Source of the DNA: an uncultured Flavobacteriales bacterium
GTDB lineage: Bacteria > Bacteroidota > Bacteroidia > Flavobacteriales > Crocinitomicaceae
Assembly (NCBI GenBank): GCA_946479125.1
Contig: CAMLET010000119.1
Coordinates: 1 to 8,243, forward strand
Length of the DNA stretch: 8,243 nucleotides
Reading direction: 5' to 3'
A model generated the notes under the pieces. That model was not told the DNA's origin and did not search any database. It saw only the letters and a program-made list of their open reading frames with translations. Below, piece after piece: positions 1 to 6,972 of this stretch. Positions within the stretch are counted from its first letter, which is position 1; each line of letters opens with the position of its first letter. Made by a program: the position numbers and the translations under genes.

Positions 1-2504
1 AAATGTCAAGTGGTGCTAGTATTCAGGACGGTAAATTCGTAGTTATTCGCGGATTGAACGATCGTTACAATGCAGCTTTCTTAAATGGAGCTCCGCTTCC
101 AAGTACAGAATCAGACAGAAAAGCATTTGCTTTTGATATGTTCCCATCGAACATGTTAGACAATATGATGATTTCAAAAACAGCTACTCCTGAAATGCCA
201 GGAGAATTTGCCGGAGGAATTATCCAAATCAATACAAAGTCAATTCCTGACAAAAACTACCTGACACTTTCTGCAGGTGGAAGTTATAATACCATTACTA
301 CATTCAAACCAAGAACATCTTATGAAGGTGGTAAACTGGATTGGATTGGAGTTGATAACGGTGCTCGCGCTATGTCAACAGCTATTCCTGCTTACGGATC
401 TTACCCTATTACAATTAATGAGCAAGCAAGTCTTTCTCAGCAATTCTCAACTTCATGGGCTTTGATCAACAGTAAATTCTCACCAAATTACAGTTTCCAG
501 TTTTCAAGTGGTTATGTTGACAGTATTGCAGGAAAAGAAATTGGAATTACAACTGCTTTAACTTACTCACGTAAATTCAACTACAACGAAACTATCCGTA
601 AAGGATATACGAACGGAGCAGATGGAGCAGCATCACAGTTGGATTACGAATATTTAGATCACAATAACGGAGAACAAGTTCTTGCAGGTGGTTTGGCAAA
701 CTTCGCTATCAAATTGAACGATAGAAACGAAATCAGTTTCAAGAACATCTACTCTATTAACTCTGACGATAAATTGATTGCAAGAACCGGAGAGATCAAT
801 CCATTGGAAACAAATCCTTCGTTATTAAGATCAAACGCACGTTGGTTTACAAGTAACAAGGTTTATTCAGGTCAGTTGACTGGTTCACACCATTTGAACG
901 AAAAATTGAAATTGAACTGGTTAACAGGATACAGTAATGTAAATCGTACCATTCCAAGTTTGAGAAGAACGATCTATACACGTTCAAAATACATCAACGA
1001 TCCAACAGATCCAAATCCGCTTGATACTATGTACGTTGCAAACATGTCATACTCAAGTGTTGGTCCAAACTATTCAGGAGGAATGTTCTACTCTGAAAAC
1101 AAAGAGCATTCATTCAACAATCGCTTAGATATATCTTACACATTCGACGAAAGAAACCCAAAGATCAAAACAACTTTGAAATTAGGTTTGTATAGCCAAA
1201 TGAGAAACAGAACATTTACTGCACGTCAATTAGGATACACTAAATATGGAATTGTTGGTGGAAATGTAAACTTCAAAGAGTCACTTTTATACTTACCTGA
1301 AGATCAAATTTACGCTCCTGAAAACATGGGATTGCTTGAAGCTCCTTCTTCAGCGAATGGAAATGTTGGTGTTGGTGGTTTCAAATTGACAGACGGAACA
1401 AAATTCTCTGATGCATACACTGCTGAATCAAACTTAAGTGCTGGTTATGTAATGGCTGACAACACTTTCGGTAATCTAACTTTGGTTTATGGTGCAAGAG
1501 CAGAATACTTTGAACAAAAGTTGCATGCAAATCGCGATAACAACACAGCATTAGAAATCAATACTACGAAATTGGACATCTTACCTTCATTGAATGCTAT
1601 TTACAGCCTAAATGATACAGCAAGTTTCCGCTTCGCATTTTCTCAAACGATCAATCGTCCTGAATACCGTGAGTTGGCACCATTTGCTTTCTACGATTTT
1701 ACAACAAACCTTGTAGTTTCAGGTAACGACAGCTTACAACGTGCAAAGATCAATAACCTTGATTTGCGTTATGAGCGTTTCCCTGGACGTGGTCAAATGT
1801 TCTCTGTTTCTGCTTTCTTCAAGCACTTCGAAAACCCGATCGAGCAAGTAAGTCGTGTTGATGTTACAGGAGAGATCTCTTACAAAAACGTTCCAACGGC
1901 ATTCAGTTATGGAATGGAGGTTGAAGGAAGAATGGTAATTGGAAACATTTTCAAAGTAGATTCAGCTTCAGTTTTCAATAATCTATTGATCTTCGCAAAC
2001 GGAGCGGTGATTCGTTCAAAAGTAGACGTTTCTGACATCGTTGGTTCGGCTTCAAGTTCTCGTCCACTTCAAGGACAATCGCCTTACATCGTAAACGCAG
2101 GTATTACGTATACACATCCTGAGAAAATTTGGACATCAACATTATACTTGAACCGCGTTGGAAATCGTATTTCAATCGTTGGAAATACAAACGAGCCGGA
2201 TCTTTGGGAACAAGCAAGAACATTCCTTGACTTCCAATTCACTTACGGATTCTGGAAACCAAACGGTGCTAAATCTCCAAAAGCGGAGTTGAAATTCAAT
2301 GTTCAAAACATCCTTGCGCAAGACCAACTTTACTACCAAAACAATGTAAGTACTGAAGAGGTTAAAGGAGTTCGTGCTGCAACAAACGCTGTTTTCTTAG
2401 GAGACAAGAACAACAGAACTGGTTACCAAAGCGGAGTTGATGATGAAGTTTGGAGAACAAATTTCGGAAGAACAATTTCTTTGGGAATCACATTTAAATT
2501 GTAA
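1..2504 (+). CDS. TonB-dependent outer-membrane receptor, 5'-truncated by the window edge
   Basis: This is a TonB-dependent receptor, a 22-stranded outer-membrane barrel importing a ligand with energy from TonB-ExbBD. The visible 833 residues begin inside the plug domain: RGLNDRYNAAFLNG, LPS, then FPSNMLDNM, SKTATPEMPGEFAGG and IIQINTK within about residues 15-80, the usual plug ending of Bacteroidota receptors. The rest is barrel: alternating aromatic/polar strands, the late motif NRPEYRELAPF near residue 555, a LKFNVQNIL strand near 765, and a C-terminus ending in TISLGITFKL, a typical last strand for Bam assembly. The ATG at position 3 is not the true start: a receptor needs a signal peptide, usually a carboxypeptidase-regulatory-like domain, and the first part of the plug before it, and the frame is open to base 1. 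The substrate cannot be read from sequence; no SusD-like partner follows. It is followed by a strong terminator and then by a T9SS-exported protein that may be its surface partner (inference). Confidence 0.93.
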   Translation, partial: MSSGASIQDGKFVVIRGLNDRYNAAFLNGAPLPSTESDRKAFAFDMFPSNMLDNMMISKTATPEMPGEFAGGIIQINTKSIPDKNYLTLSAGGSYNTITTFKPRTSYEGGKLDWIGVDNGARAMSTAIPAYGSYPITINEQASLSQQFSTSWALINSKFSPNYSFQFSSGYVDSIAGKEIGITTALTYSRKFNYNETIRKGYTNGADGAASQLDYEYLDHNNGEQVLAGGLANFAIKLNDRNEISFKNIYSINSDDKLIARTGEINPLETNPSLLRSNARWFTSNKVYSGQLTGSHHLNEKLKLNWLTGYSNVNRTIPSLRRTIYTRSKYINDPTDPNPLDTMYVANMSYSSVGPNYSGGMFYSENKEHSFNNRLDISYTFDERNPKIKTTLKLGLYSQMRNRTFTARQLGYTKYGIVGGNVNFKESLLYLPEDQIYAPENMGLLEAPSSANGNVGVGGFKLTDGTKFSDAYTAESNLSAGYVMADNTFGNLTLVYGARAEYFEQKLHANRDNNTALEINTTKLDILPSLNAIYSLNDTASFRFAFSQTINRPEYRELAPFAFYDFTTNLVVSGNDSLQRAKINNLDLRYERFPGRGQMFSVSAFFKHFENPIEQVSRVDVTGEISYKNVPTAFSYGMEVEGRMVIGNIFKVDSASVFNNLLIFANGAVIRSKVDVSDIVGSASSSRPLQGQSPYIVNAGITYTHPEKIWTSTLYLNRVGNRISIVGNTNEPDLWEQARTFLDFQFTYGFWKPNGAKSPKAELKFNVQNILAQDQLYYQNNVSTEEVKGVRAATNAVFLGDKNNRTGYQSGVDDEVWRTNFGRTISLGITFKL

Positions 2505-2522
2505 TTATTACATCAAACATAG

Positions 2523-2558
2523 AAGTCCCGGTTTCCTTTATGGAGGTCGGGATTTTTT
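2523..2558 (+). terminator. Rho-independent terminator of the TonB receptor gene
   Basis: The stem arms are 2523-2536 and 2542-2555, 14 pairs including a few G-U, around the 5-base loop TTTAT. The core TCCCG/CGGGA is followed by an uninterrupted run of six T (2553-2558). It begins 18 bases after the receptor stop codon, so most receptor transcripts should end here and not enter the next gene. Confidence 0.9.
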
Positions 2559-2561
2559 GTT

Positions 2562-2749
2562 AAACACATAGAAAACATAGCTGTGCACATAGTCACATAG
2601 ATTTTTTGAATATGCAGCGATGTTAAACCTCAAAGATTTGCACTTTACATTTCAACTATATGCTCTATGTTTCTTCTATGTGACTATGTGTTTTTATAAA
2701 CCGATTTCCATCACATAGAATTCAACTTCATAACCTCCTCTTAACATAG
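2562..2749. repeat. Array of nine [C/A]ACATAG heptamers in inverted arrangement
   Basis: The heptamer CACATAG or AACATAG occurs on the plus strand at 2565, 2574, 2586 and 2594, on the minus strand (as CTATGTG or CTATGTT) at 2665, 2676 and 2684, and again on the plus strand at 2712 and 2743 (start positions). The pair 2586-2601 and 2675-2690 is a perfect 16-base inverted repeat with a 73-base loop. The array fills most of the gap between the receptor terminator and the T9SS gene. Apart from it, 2750-2836 holds only AT-rich leader sequence with short inverted bits (AACCT at 2765-2769 against AGGTT at 2788-2792) and no convincing promoter. The array resembles dispersed intergenic repeats of Bacteroidota; function unknown. 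The spacing is too short and irregular for a CRISPR array. Confidence 0.75.
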
Positions 2750-2836
2750 ATTTACTTAAAGGGTAACCTAAAAGACAGGCTAAGTAAAGGTTCAGACCTG
2801 AGATTTGTATCGATTAAAAAAGTAAGAAATTAAACG

Positions 2837-5386
2837 ATGAAAAAAATCTACATGTCAGCTTTGTTCTTAGCGTTAAGCGGAATAGCTACAAGTCAATCAT
2901 TCTTCGCGCCTACCTCATACAGAGGGGCATTCGCACCAGCGCCAACAGCAATGTGGACTGATGGATGGACCAACTGGGATCCGCAAAACACAGCTTACGG
3001 TACTTCAAACGTAAACGTAACTACAAACATTACAAACAATACTACCTGGACAGCAAACAACGTATACTTGCTACAAGGACAGATTTATGTAAAGAATGGA
3101 GCTACATTAACTATTCAGCCAGGAACAATCATCATGGGAGATAAAGCAACTCCAGGATCAGGTTTGTTCATTACGCAAGGTTCACAATTGGTTGCTAACG
3201 GAACAGTTAACAATCCAATCGTATTTACATCTAACCAAGCACCGGGAGCAAGAGCTGCTGGAGACTGGGGAGGAATTATCCTATTAGGAAGAGCTGCTAA
3301 CAATCAGCCAAGTGGTATTGCAAACATCGAAGGTATCGCTCCAAATGCTGATACTCAATTTGGTGGTGGTGCAAATCCTGACGATAACGATAACTCAGGT
3401 TCAATGAGCTACGTTCGTATCGAATTCCCTGGTTATGTTTACCAAACAGATAAAGAGATCAACGGTCTTACTTTAGGTTCTGTTGGAGCAGGTACAACGT
3501 TAAACCACATTCAGGTTTCATTCTCTAATGATGATGCTTTTGAGTGGTTTGGTGGAAAAGTAAACGCTCGTTACCTTGTTTCTTACAGAAACTTAGATGA
3601 CGATTTTGATACAGATTTCGGATTCCGTGGAATGGTTCAATTCGGATTGATCGTTCGTGACCCGAACATCGCTGATAACCCTTCAATTTCTACTTCAGAA
3701 GGTTTTGAATCTGATAACGACGCAACAGGATCTGCTGCAACACCTCAAACTTCACCTATTTTCTCTAACATCACTGCAATCGGACCATTCCGTGGAAATA
3801 CAGCTGCAACAATTGCAAGTGGGTACAGAAGAGGAGCTCGTTTACGTAGAAATACTGCAACTAGTATCTACAATACAATCTTCATGGACTTCCAACGTGG
3901 ATTGCACATTGATGCAGCTGCAGCAGAAAACAATGCAACAAACAACTTGTTGAACTACGAAAACAATATCGTAGCTGGAATGTCTACTGGAAAAGCTTGT
4001 GAGCGTAACTCTGGAAGTACTTTCAACATCTGGTCTTTCTTCGGAACTCACGGAAATGATTCAATCGCTTCTACAGCTGGAATCCTGGTAACTCCTTACG
4101 ATTACTTAGCACCAGATTACCGTCCTGCCGGAGCTTCTCCTGCACTTTCTAACTATGCATTTAACGATGCTTACATTTTACCGAACGTTCTTACAGCACC
4201 TGCTGCAACAGCAACTTATGATTACTGTTTGAACGAAACAGCTGCTCAATTGAGTGCAACAGCTATCAACGGAAACTCATTGTTATGGTACACCGTAGCA
4301 ACTGGAGGTTCAGGAACTGCAACAGCTCCAACTCCTTCAACTGCTTCTGCCGGAACATTTAACTACTACGTTGCACAGTCTAACGGACAAGGATTTGAAG
4401 GACCAAGAACAATGATTACTGTTACAGTTAACGCATTGCCAGCTGCTCCATCAATTACTCCAAACGGACCAACTTCTTTCTGTACAGGAGGATCAGTAAT
4501 GTTGACATCTTCTGCTGCAACTTCTTATTCTTGGACAGGTGGTTCAGTTAACCAATCAATTACTGTAAATACTACAGGAAACTACACAGTAACAATTACA
4601 GATGCTAACGGTTGTGAAGCAACTTCATCACCAATTTCTGTAAACGTTTCTAACGCACCGGTTCCAACAGTTCAGGCTAACGGATCTCTTCAGCTTTGTG
4701 AAGGAGAAGAAGTTACTTTAACAGCATCTACTTCTGATTCTTACTCTTGGTCTCCAAACGGTGAAACAACTCAATCGATTACAGTTTCTACGGCTGGTAC
4801 TTACTTTGTAACAACAACTAATACAGATGCTTGTGACGGAGTTGGACAATCAGGAAATTCAATTGTTGTAGTAAATACACAACCGCTTGCAGGAGTTAAT
4901 GCTCCAAACGTAAACGGAACAGTTGTAACTTTCTCTAACAACTCAACTGATGCAACAACTTACTCTTGGGATTTCGGTGACTTCACTACATCTTCTGCAA
5001 CGAACCCGGTTCATGCTTATGCAGTAAGTGCTTCTTACACTGTAACATTAACAGCTACAAACGGAAACTGTTCAGATGATACAACATTCGTAGTTGCAAT
5101 TACAGTTGGATTGGATGAGATCAACGCTGTTAGCGGATTGAACATCTTCCCTAACCCAACATCTGCAGATGCAACTTTAGAAGTTGAATTGGCTAACGCT
5201 GGTGAAATCGAAGTTATCGTGATGAACGCTAACGGACAAATTATGCAAACAGTTGCAACTCAATTCGCTGAAGTTGGTACACACCAATTCACATTGAACA
5301 CTGCAGAATTTGCACAAGGAATGTACTACGCAGTTGTTCATACAGCTGGTACTTCTAAAACAGTAAAACTGAGCGTGATTAAATAA
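2837..5386 (+). CDS. Secreted T9SS type A cargo protein with beta-helix-like, Ig-like and PKD domains
   Basis: This 849-residue protein is predicted to be exported by Sec, then crossed through the outer membrane by the type IX system and displayed or released at the cell surface. Residues 1-19 are a signal peptide (MKK, hydrophobic core, cleavage likely at ATS/Q). Residues about 50-450 form a domain that opens with a beta-helix-like motif (NGATLTIQPGT at 87-97; GSQLVANGTVNNPIVFTS) and contains acidic stretches DDNDN (182-186), DDAFEWFGG (232-240) and DDDFDTD (254-260). Then follow an Ig-like module (about 455-535, C464), two similar SFCTGG/QLCEGE Ig/PKD-like repeats (538-606 and 608-684), a PKD domain with YSWDFGD (709-715), and a T9SS sorting domain from residue 767 (GLNIFPNPT) to KTVKLSVIK. 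The ATG is supported by the signal peptide directly after it. No catalytic motif is recognisable, so binding or adhesion is more likely than a known enzyme; the link to the receptor upstream is inferred from adjacency. A hairpin follows the stop. Confidence 0.92.
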   Translation: MKKIYMSALFLALSGIATSQSFFAPTSYRGAFAPAPTAMWTDGWTNWDPQNTAYGTSNVNVTTNITNNTTWTANNVYLLQGQIYVKNGATLTIQPGTIIMGDKATPGSGLFITQGSQLVANGTVNNPIVFTSNQAPGARAAGDWGGIILLGRAANNQPSGIANIEGIAPNADTQFGGGANPDDNDNSGSMSYVRIEFPGYVYQTDKEINGLTLGSVGAGTTLNHIQVSFSNDDAFEWFGGKVNARYLVSYRNLDDDFDTDFGFRGMVQFGLIVRDPNIADNPSISTSEGFESDNDATGSAATPQTSPIFSNITAIGPFRGNTAATIASGYRRGARLRRNTATSIYNTIFMDFQRGLHIDAAAAENNATNNLLNYENNIVAGMSTGKACERNSGSTFNIWSFFGTHGNDSIASTAGILVTPYDYLAPDYRPAGASPALSNYAFNDAYILPNVLTAPAATATYDYCLNETAAQLSATAINGNSLLWYTVATGGSGTATAPTPSTASAGTFNYYVAQSNGQGFEGPRTMITVTVNALPAAPSITPNGPTSFCTGGSVMLTSSAATSYSWTGGSVNQSITVNTTGNYTVTITDANGCEATSSPISVNVSNAPVPTVQANGSLQLCEGEEVTLTASTSDSYSWSPNGETTQSITVSTAGTYFVTTTNTDACDGVGQSGNSIVVVNTQPLAGVNAPNVNGTVVTFSNNSTDATTYSWDFGDFTTSSATNPVHAYAVSASYTVTLTATNGNCSDDTTFVVAITVGLDEINAVSGLNIFPNPTSADATLEVELANAGEIEVIVMNANGQIMQTVATQFAEVGTHQFTLNTAEFAQGMYYAVVHTAGTSKTVKLSVIK

Positions 5387-5407
5387 TCGCTCTTCTAAAA
5401 ATACCGT

Positions 5408-5440
5408 AACGGTGAGTTCATTCGATTGGGCTCACCGTTT
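5408..5440 (+). terminator. Probable intrinsic terminator after the T9SS gene
   Basis: AACGGTGAG (5408-5416) pairs perfectly with CTCACCGTT (5431-5439), extended inward by G-U pairs and one C-G pair. It starts 22 bases after the stop codon. The T tract (TTTCTGTTCT) is interrupted, so termination may be partial. An A-rich stretch before the stem could give weak termination in the other direction too. Confidence 0.6.
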
Positions 5441-5443
5441 CTG

Positions 5444-5574
5444 TTCTCGATACATCTCAACACTTCACTACGTTGCGGTCGAGACACTCGAACTGACGAA
5501 ACGGACCCTCCAATTTCACTTGAAAAGTCGTCACTTCGAGTTTTTCGAAACGAAGTGGAGAAAAGTATCGAGAA
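5444..5574. repeat. 131-base imperfect inverted-repeat element bounded by TTCTCGATAC
   Basis: The ends TTCTCGATAC (5444-5453) and GTATCGAGAA (5565-5574) are perfect inverted copies. Inside, CTCGAACTGACG (5487-5498) and CGTCACTTCGAG (5529-5540) are inverted copies with 11 of 12 matches. Each half therefore runs TTCTCGATAC, a variable middle, then CTCGAAnTGACG, around a 30-base centre (5499-5528). The element has no protein-coding gene; open frames across it on both strands look like artefacts. It resembles the dispersed CTCGA-rich intergenic repeats of Flavobacteriia (from memory). It fills most of the 228-base gap before the flavin reductase gene. Confidence 0.75.
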
Positions 5575-5614
5575 GGACAACCATATTCCTTATCTTCGTT
5601 CAAATTCTTGAAAT

Positions 5615-6154
5615 ATGAAAATCATTGCCTTTGGTGCCAGTACAAGTTCGAAATCGATTAACAAACAGTTTGCGCATTATGCCGCTCTTCAAATGGGAGA
5701 TGATGTTCAGATCCTGGACCTAAACGATTTTGAAATGCCAATATTTTCGGTAGATCGCGAAGAGGCAGATGGTTATCCGGAAGAAGCAAATGAATTTTTA
5801 GATGTCATTGGAGAAGCTGATCTTTTAGTGATTTCAATGACAGAGCATAACGGAGCTTATTCAGCGGCTTTCAAGAACATTTTGGATTGGACATCACGTG
5901 TGCAAAATGATGTATTTCAAAATAAGCCAGTGCTATTGCTTTCTACTTCTCCTGGAGGATTTGGAGGTGGAAACTCCATGCAATTAGCACTAACTCGTTT
6001 TCCTAAACATGCTGCAAATATTATTGCACATTTCAGTCTGCCAAAATTCGGAGAGAACTTCGATAATGGAATTAAAGATGCTGAATTGAAAGCGAAGTTT
6101 GAAGAGACATTAGAAACAGCGAGAAAAGCTCTACATCTCGACTCCGATCAATGA
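5615..6154 (+). CDS. NAD(P)H-dependent FMN reductase family protein (flavodoxin-like fold)
   Basis: This 179-residue cytosolic protein belongs to the NADPH-dependent FMN reductase family (PF03358 type), which binds FMN and passes electrons from NAD(P)H to flavin, quinones, azo compounds or metals. Visible marks are the phosphate-binding loop GASTSSKS (7-14) after the first beta strand, EHNGAY (77-82) with NILDW (88-92), which matches the family's P-E-Y-N-G-S and K-N-A-I-D-W signature, and STSPGGFGG (110-118), the second flavin loop. Histidine replaces the usual tyrosine in P-E-Y-N and threonine the proline. Length is normal. The ATG at 5615 begins directly at the first beta strand, as in relatives. 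It has no co-directional neighbour within an operon: a hairpin and repeat lie upstream and bshB1 converges from downstream, 30 bases away. The last six codons and the TGA stop fall in a sequence shared with the repeat at 6948-6970. The physiological substrate is not predictable. Confidence 0.88.
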   Translation: MKIIAFGASTSSKSINKQFAHYAALQMGDDVQILDLNDFEMPIFSVDREEADGYPEEANEFLDVIGEADLLVISMTEHNGAYSAAFKNILDWTSRVQNDVFQNKPVLLLSTSPGGFGGGNSMQLALTRFPKHAANIIAHFSLPKFGENFDNGIKDAELKAKFEETLETARKALHLDSDQ

Positions 6155-6156
6155 CC
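6134..6156 (+). repeat. Copy of a CTCGACT repeat arm covering the flavin reductase stop codon
   Basis: These 23 bases match the reverse complement of 6948-6970 at 20 of 23 positions (differences at the 11th, 14th and 17th bases). The copy encodes the final residues of the reductase and includes its TGA stop (6152-6154). An overlapping small hairpin, ATCAATGA (6147-6154) with TCGTTGAT (6159-6166) and loop CCGA, spans the stop; it has no T tract and is not a convincing terminator. Confidence 0.6.
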
Positions 6157-6184
6157 GATCGTTGATTCAATTCGTGGCTAATTA

Positions 6185-6898
6185 TTACTTCAAATCAAAC
6201 AATGAGCTAACACCCGGAAGTCTTTCTACTGTATAACCTTCAGCGTATTTTGTTCCGATACTTCTTCCGAATTCGGCCATACGACCACGAAGAAACTCAA
6301 AAAATTCCTCGCCAGAAATAGGCGTTTTCGGCTCTTTTGAATCCGGATCCCAGAACTGTGTCTTGTAAGCTTTTATAGATTCAAATTTCTGCTCCACAAA
6401 ATCAGTGACATCAATTGCAAAATCGGCCTTCAACAAACGATCCTGAATGTAGTGGTATACAAATTTCGGTCGATGTGCTTCTTGCTCCTGCCCTTCCCAA
6501 AAGGTTTTCACTTTTCTTAGTCCAGCTAAAAAACAAGCTTCAGAAGCCAGTTTACTTCCTTTTCCATGATCCGGGTGACGGTCTGAAACGGCATTCAACA
6601 ATACTATTTCTGGTTTAAATCTTCGAATTTGCTCGATGATCAAACGCAAATTATCTTCAGAATGGGTGAAGAATCCGTCGGCCATTCTCAGATTTACACG
6701 ATCTGATAATCCCAATATCTTCGCAGCAGCAGCAGCTTCTTCCTTACGTGTTTCTGCTGTTCCTCTTGAGCCCAATTCACCCTGTGTTAAGTCCACAATT
6801 GCTGTAGAATAACCCATTGCTTTATGTTTCAATAGCGTTCCAGCTGCTGAAAGTTCTACATCGTCGGGATGCGCGCCTATTGCAAGAATATCAACCAT
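6185..6898 (-). CDS. bshB1: Bacillithiol biosynthesis deacetylase BshB1
   Basis: BshB1 removes the acetyl group from N-acetylglucosaminyl-malate to give glucosaminyl-malate, the second step of bacillithiol synthesis in the cytosol, between BshA (glycosyltransferase) and BshC (cysteine ligase). The 237-residue product is a PIG-L/LmbE-type zinc deacetylase: AHPDD at 9-13 and HPDH at 108-111 give the likely zinc ligands H10, D13 and H111, with D12 the probable catalytic aspartate. The segments DLTQGELGSRGT (36-47) and FYHYIQ-like VYHYIQDR, and the tail with GTKYAEGYTVER, are characteristic of the BshB1 subgroup rather than of generic LmbE proteins. Length is as expected. The ATG sits directly before the first strand VDILAIGAHPDD, so the start is secure. 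It lies 74 bases downstream of the peroxidase gene on the same strand, a gap filled by an inverted repeat, and converges on the flavin reductase. bshA and bshC are not in view. Confidence 0.93.
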   Translation of the reverse strand: MVDILAIGAHPDDVELSAAGTLLKHKAMGYSTAIVDLTQGELGSRGTAETRKEEAAAAAKILGLSDRVNLRMADGFFTHSEDNLRLIIEQIRRFKPEIVLLNAVSDRHPDHGKGSKLASEACFLAGLRKVKTFWEGQEQEAHRPKFVYHYIQDRLLKADFAIDVTDFVEQKFESIKAYKTQFWDPDSKEPKTPISGEEFFEFLRGRMAEFGRSIGTKYAEGYTVERLPGVSSLFDLK

Positions 6899-6916
6899 AA
6901 TATTTCAAAAGTTGCC

Positions 6917-6967
6917 TTCGACTCCGCTCAGTCACCTTTTCTAAACAGGTCATCGAGCGTAGTCGAG
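6917..6967. repeat. CTCGACT/GCTCGATGACC imperfect inverted repeat between gpx and bshB1
   Basis: Arms 6917-6936 and 6948-6967 match as inverted copies at 15 of 20 positions around an 11-base spacer. Read as minus-strand RNA there is one more G-U pair, so a stem-loop could form in a transcript covering gpx and bshB1. No T run follows, so it is not a standard terminator. The right arm, extended to 6970, recurs at 6134-6156. It starts 5 bases from the peroxidase stop codon and leaves only 18 bases before the bshB1 ATG. Confidence 0.7.
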
Positions 6968-6972
6968 ATGAT

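Noticed and set aside
65..465. Small frames on both strands inside the TonB receptor gene
   Set aside because: They are shadows of a well-supported receptor reading frame whose motifs are continuous through the region.
2562..2749. CRISPR array suggested by the regular CACATAG copies
   Set aside because: The unit is only 7 bases, spacing is 8-80 bases, and the copies change orientation; there are no uniform spacers or cas genes.
2800..2807. GAGATTTG as a -7 box (Bacteroidota consensus TAnnTTTG) for the T9SS gene
   Set aside because: It misses one core base and no TTTG-like -33 box is found at the expected distance, so it cannot be told from chance in AT-rich DNA.
3115..4051. Small frames on both strands inside the T9SS protein gene
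   Set aside because: The 849-residue frame is intact with domains in the expected order; the alternative frames have leucine/glutamine-rich or cysteine-rich shadow composition.
5395..5618. Three overlapping small open frames on both strands (about 61-68 codons)
   Set aside because: They lie over the terminator and the inverted-repeat element; their products are low-complexity translations of the repeat with no recognisable domain, and one runs into the flavin reductase start.
6147..6166. Hairpin across the flavin reductase stop as a bidirectional terminator for the convergent genes
   Set aside because: The stem is only 8 pairs with one G-T, and neither side has a T tract; part of it is explained by the repeat copy.
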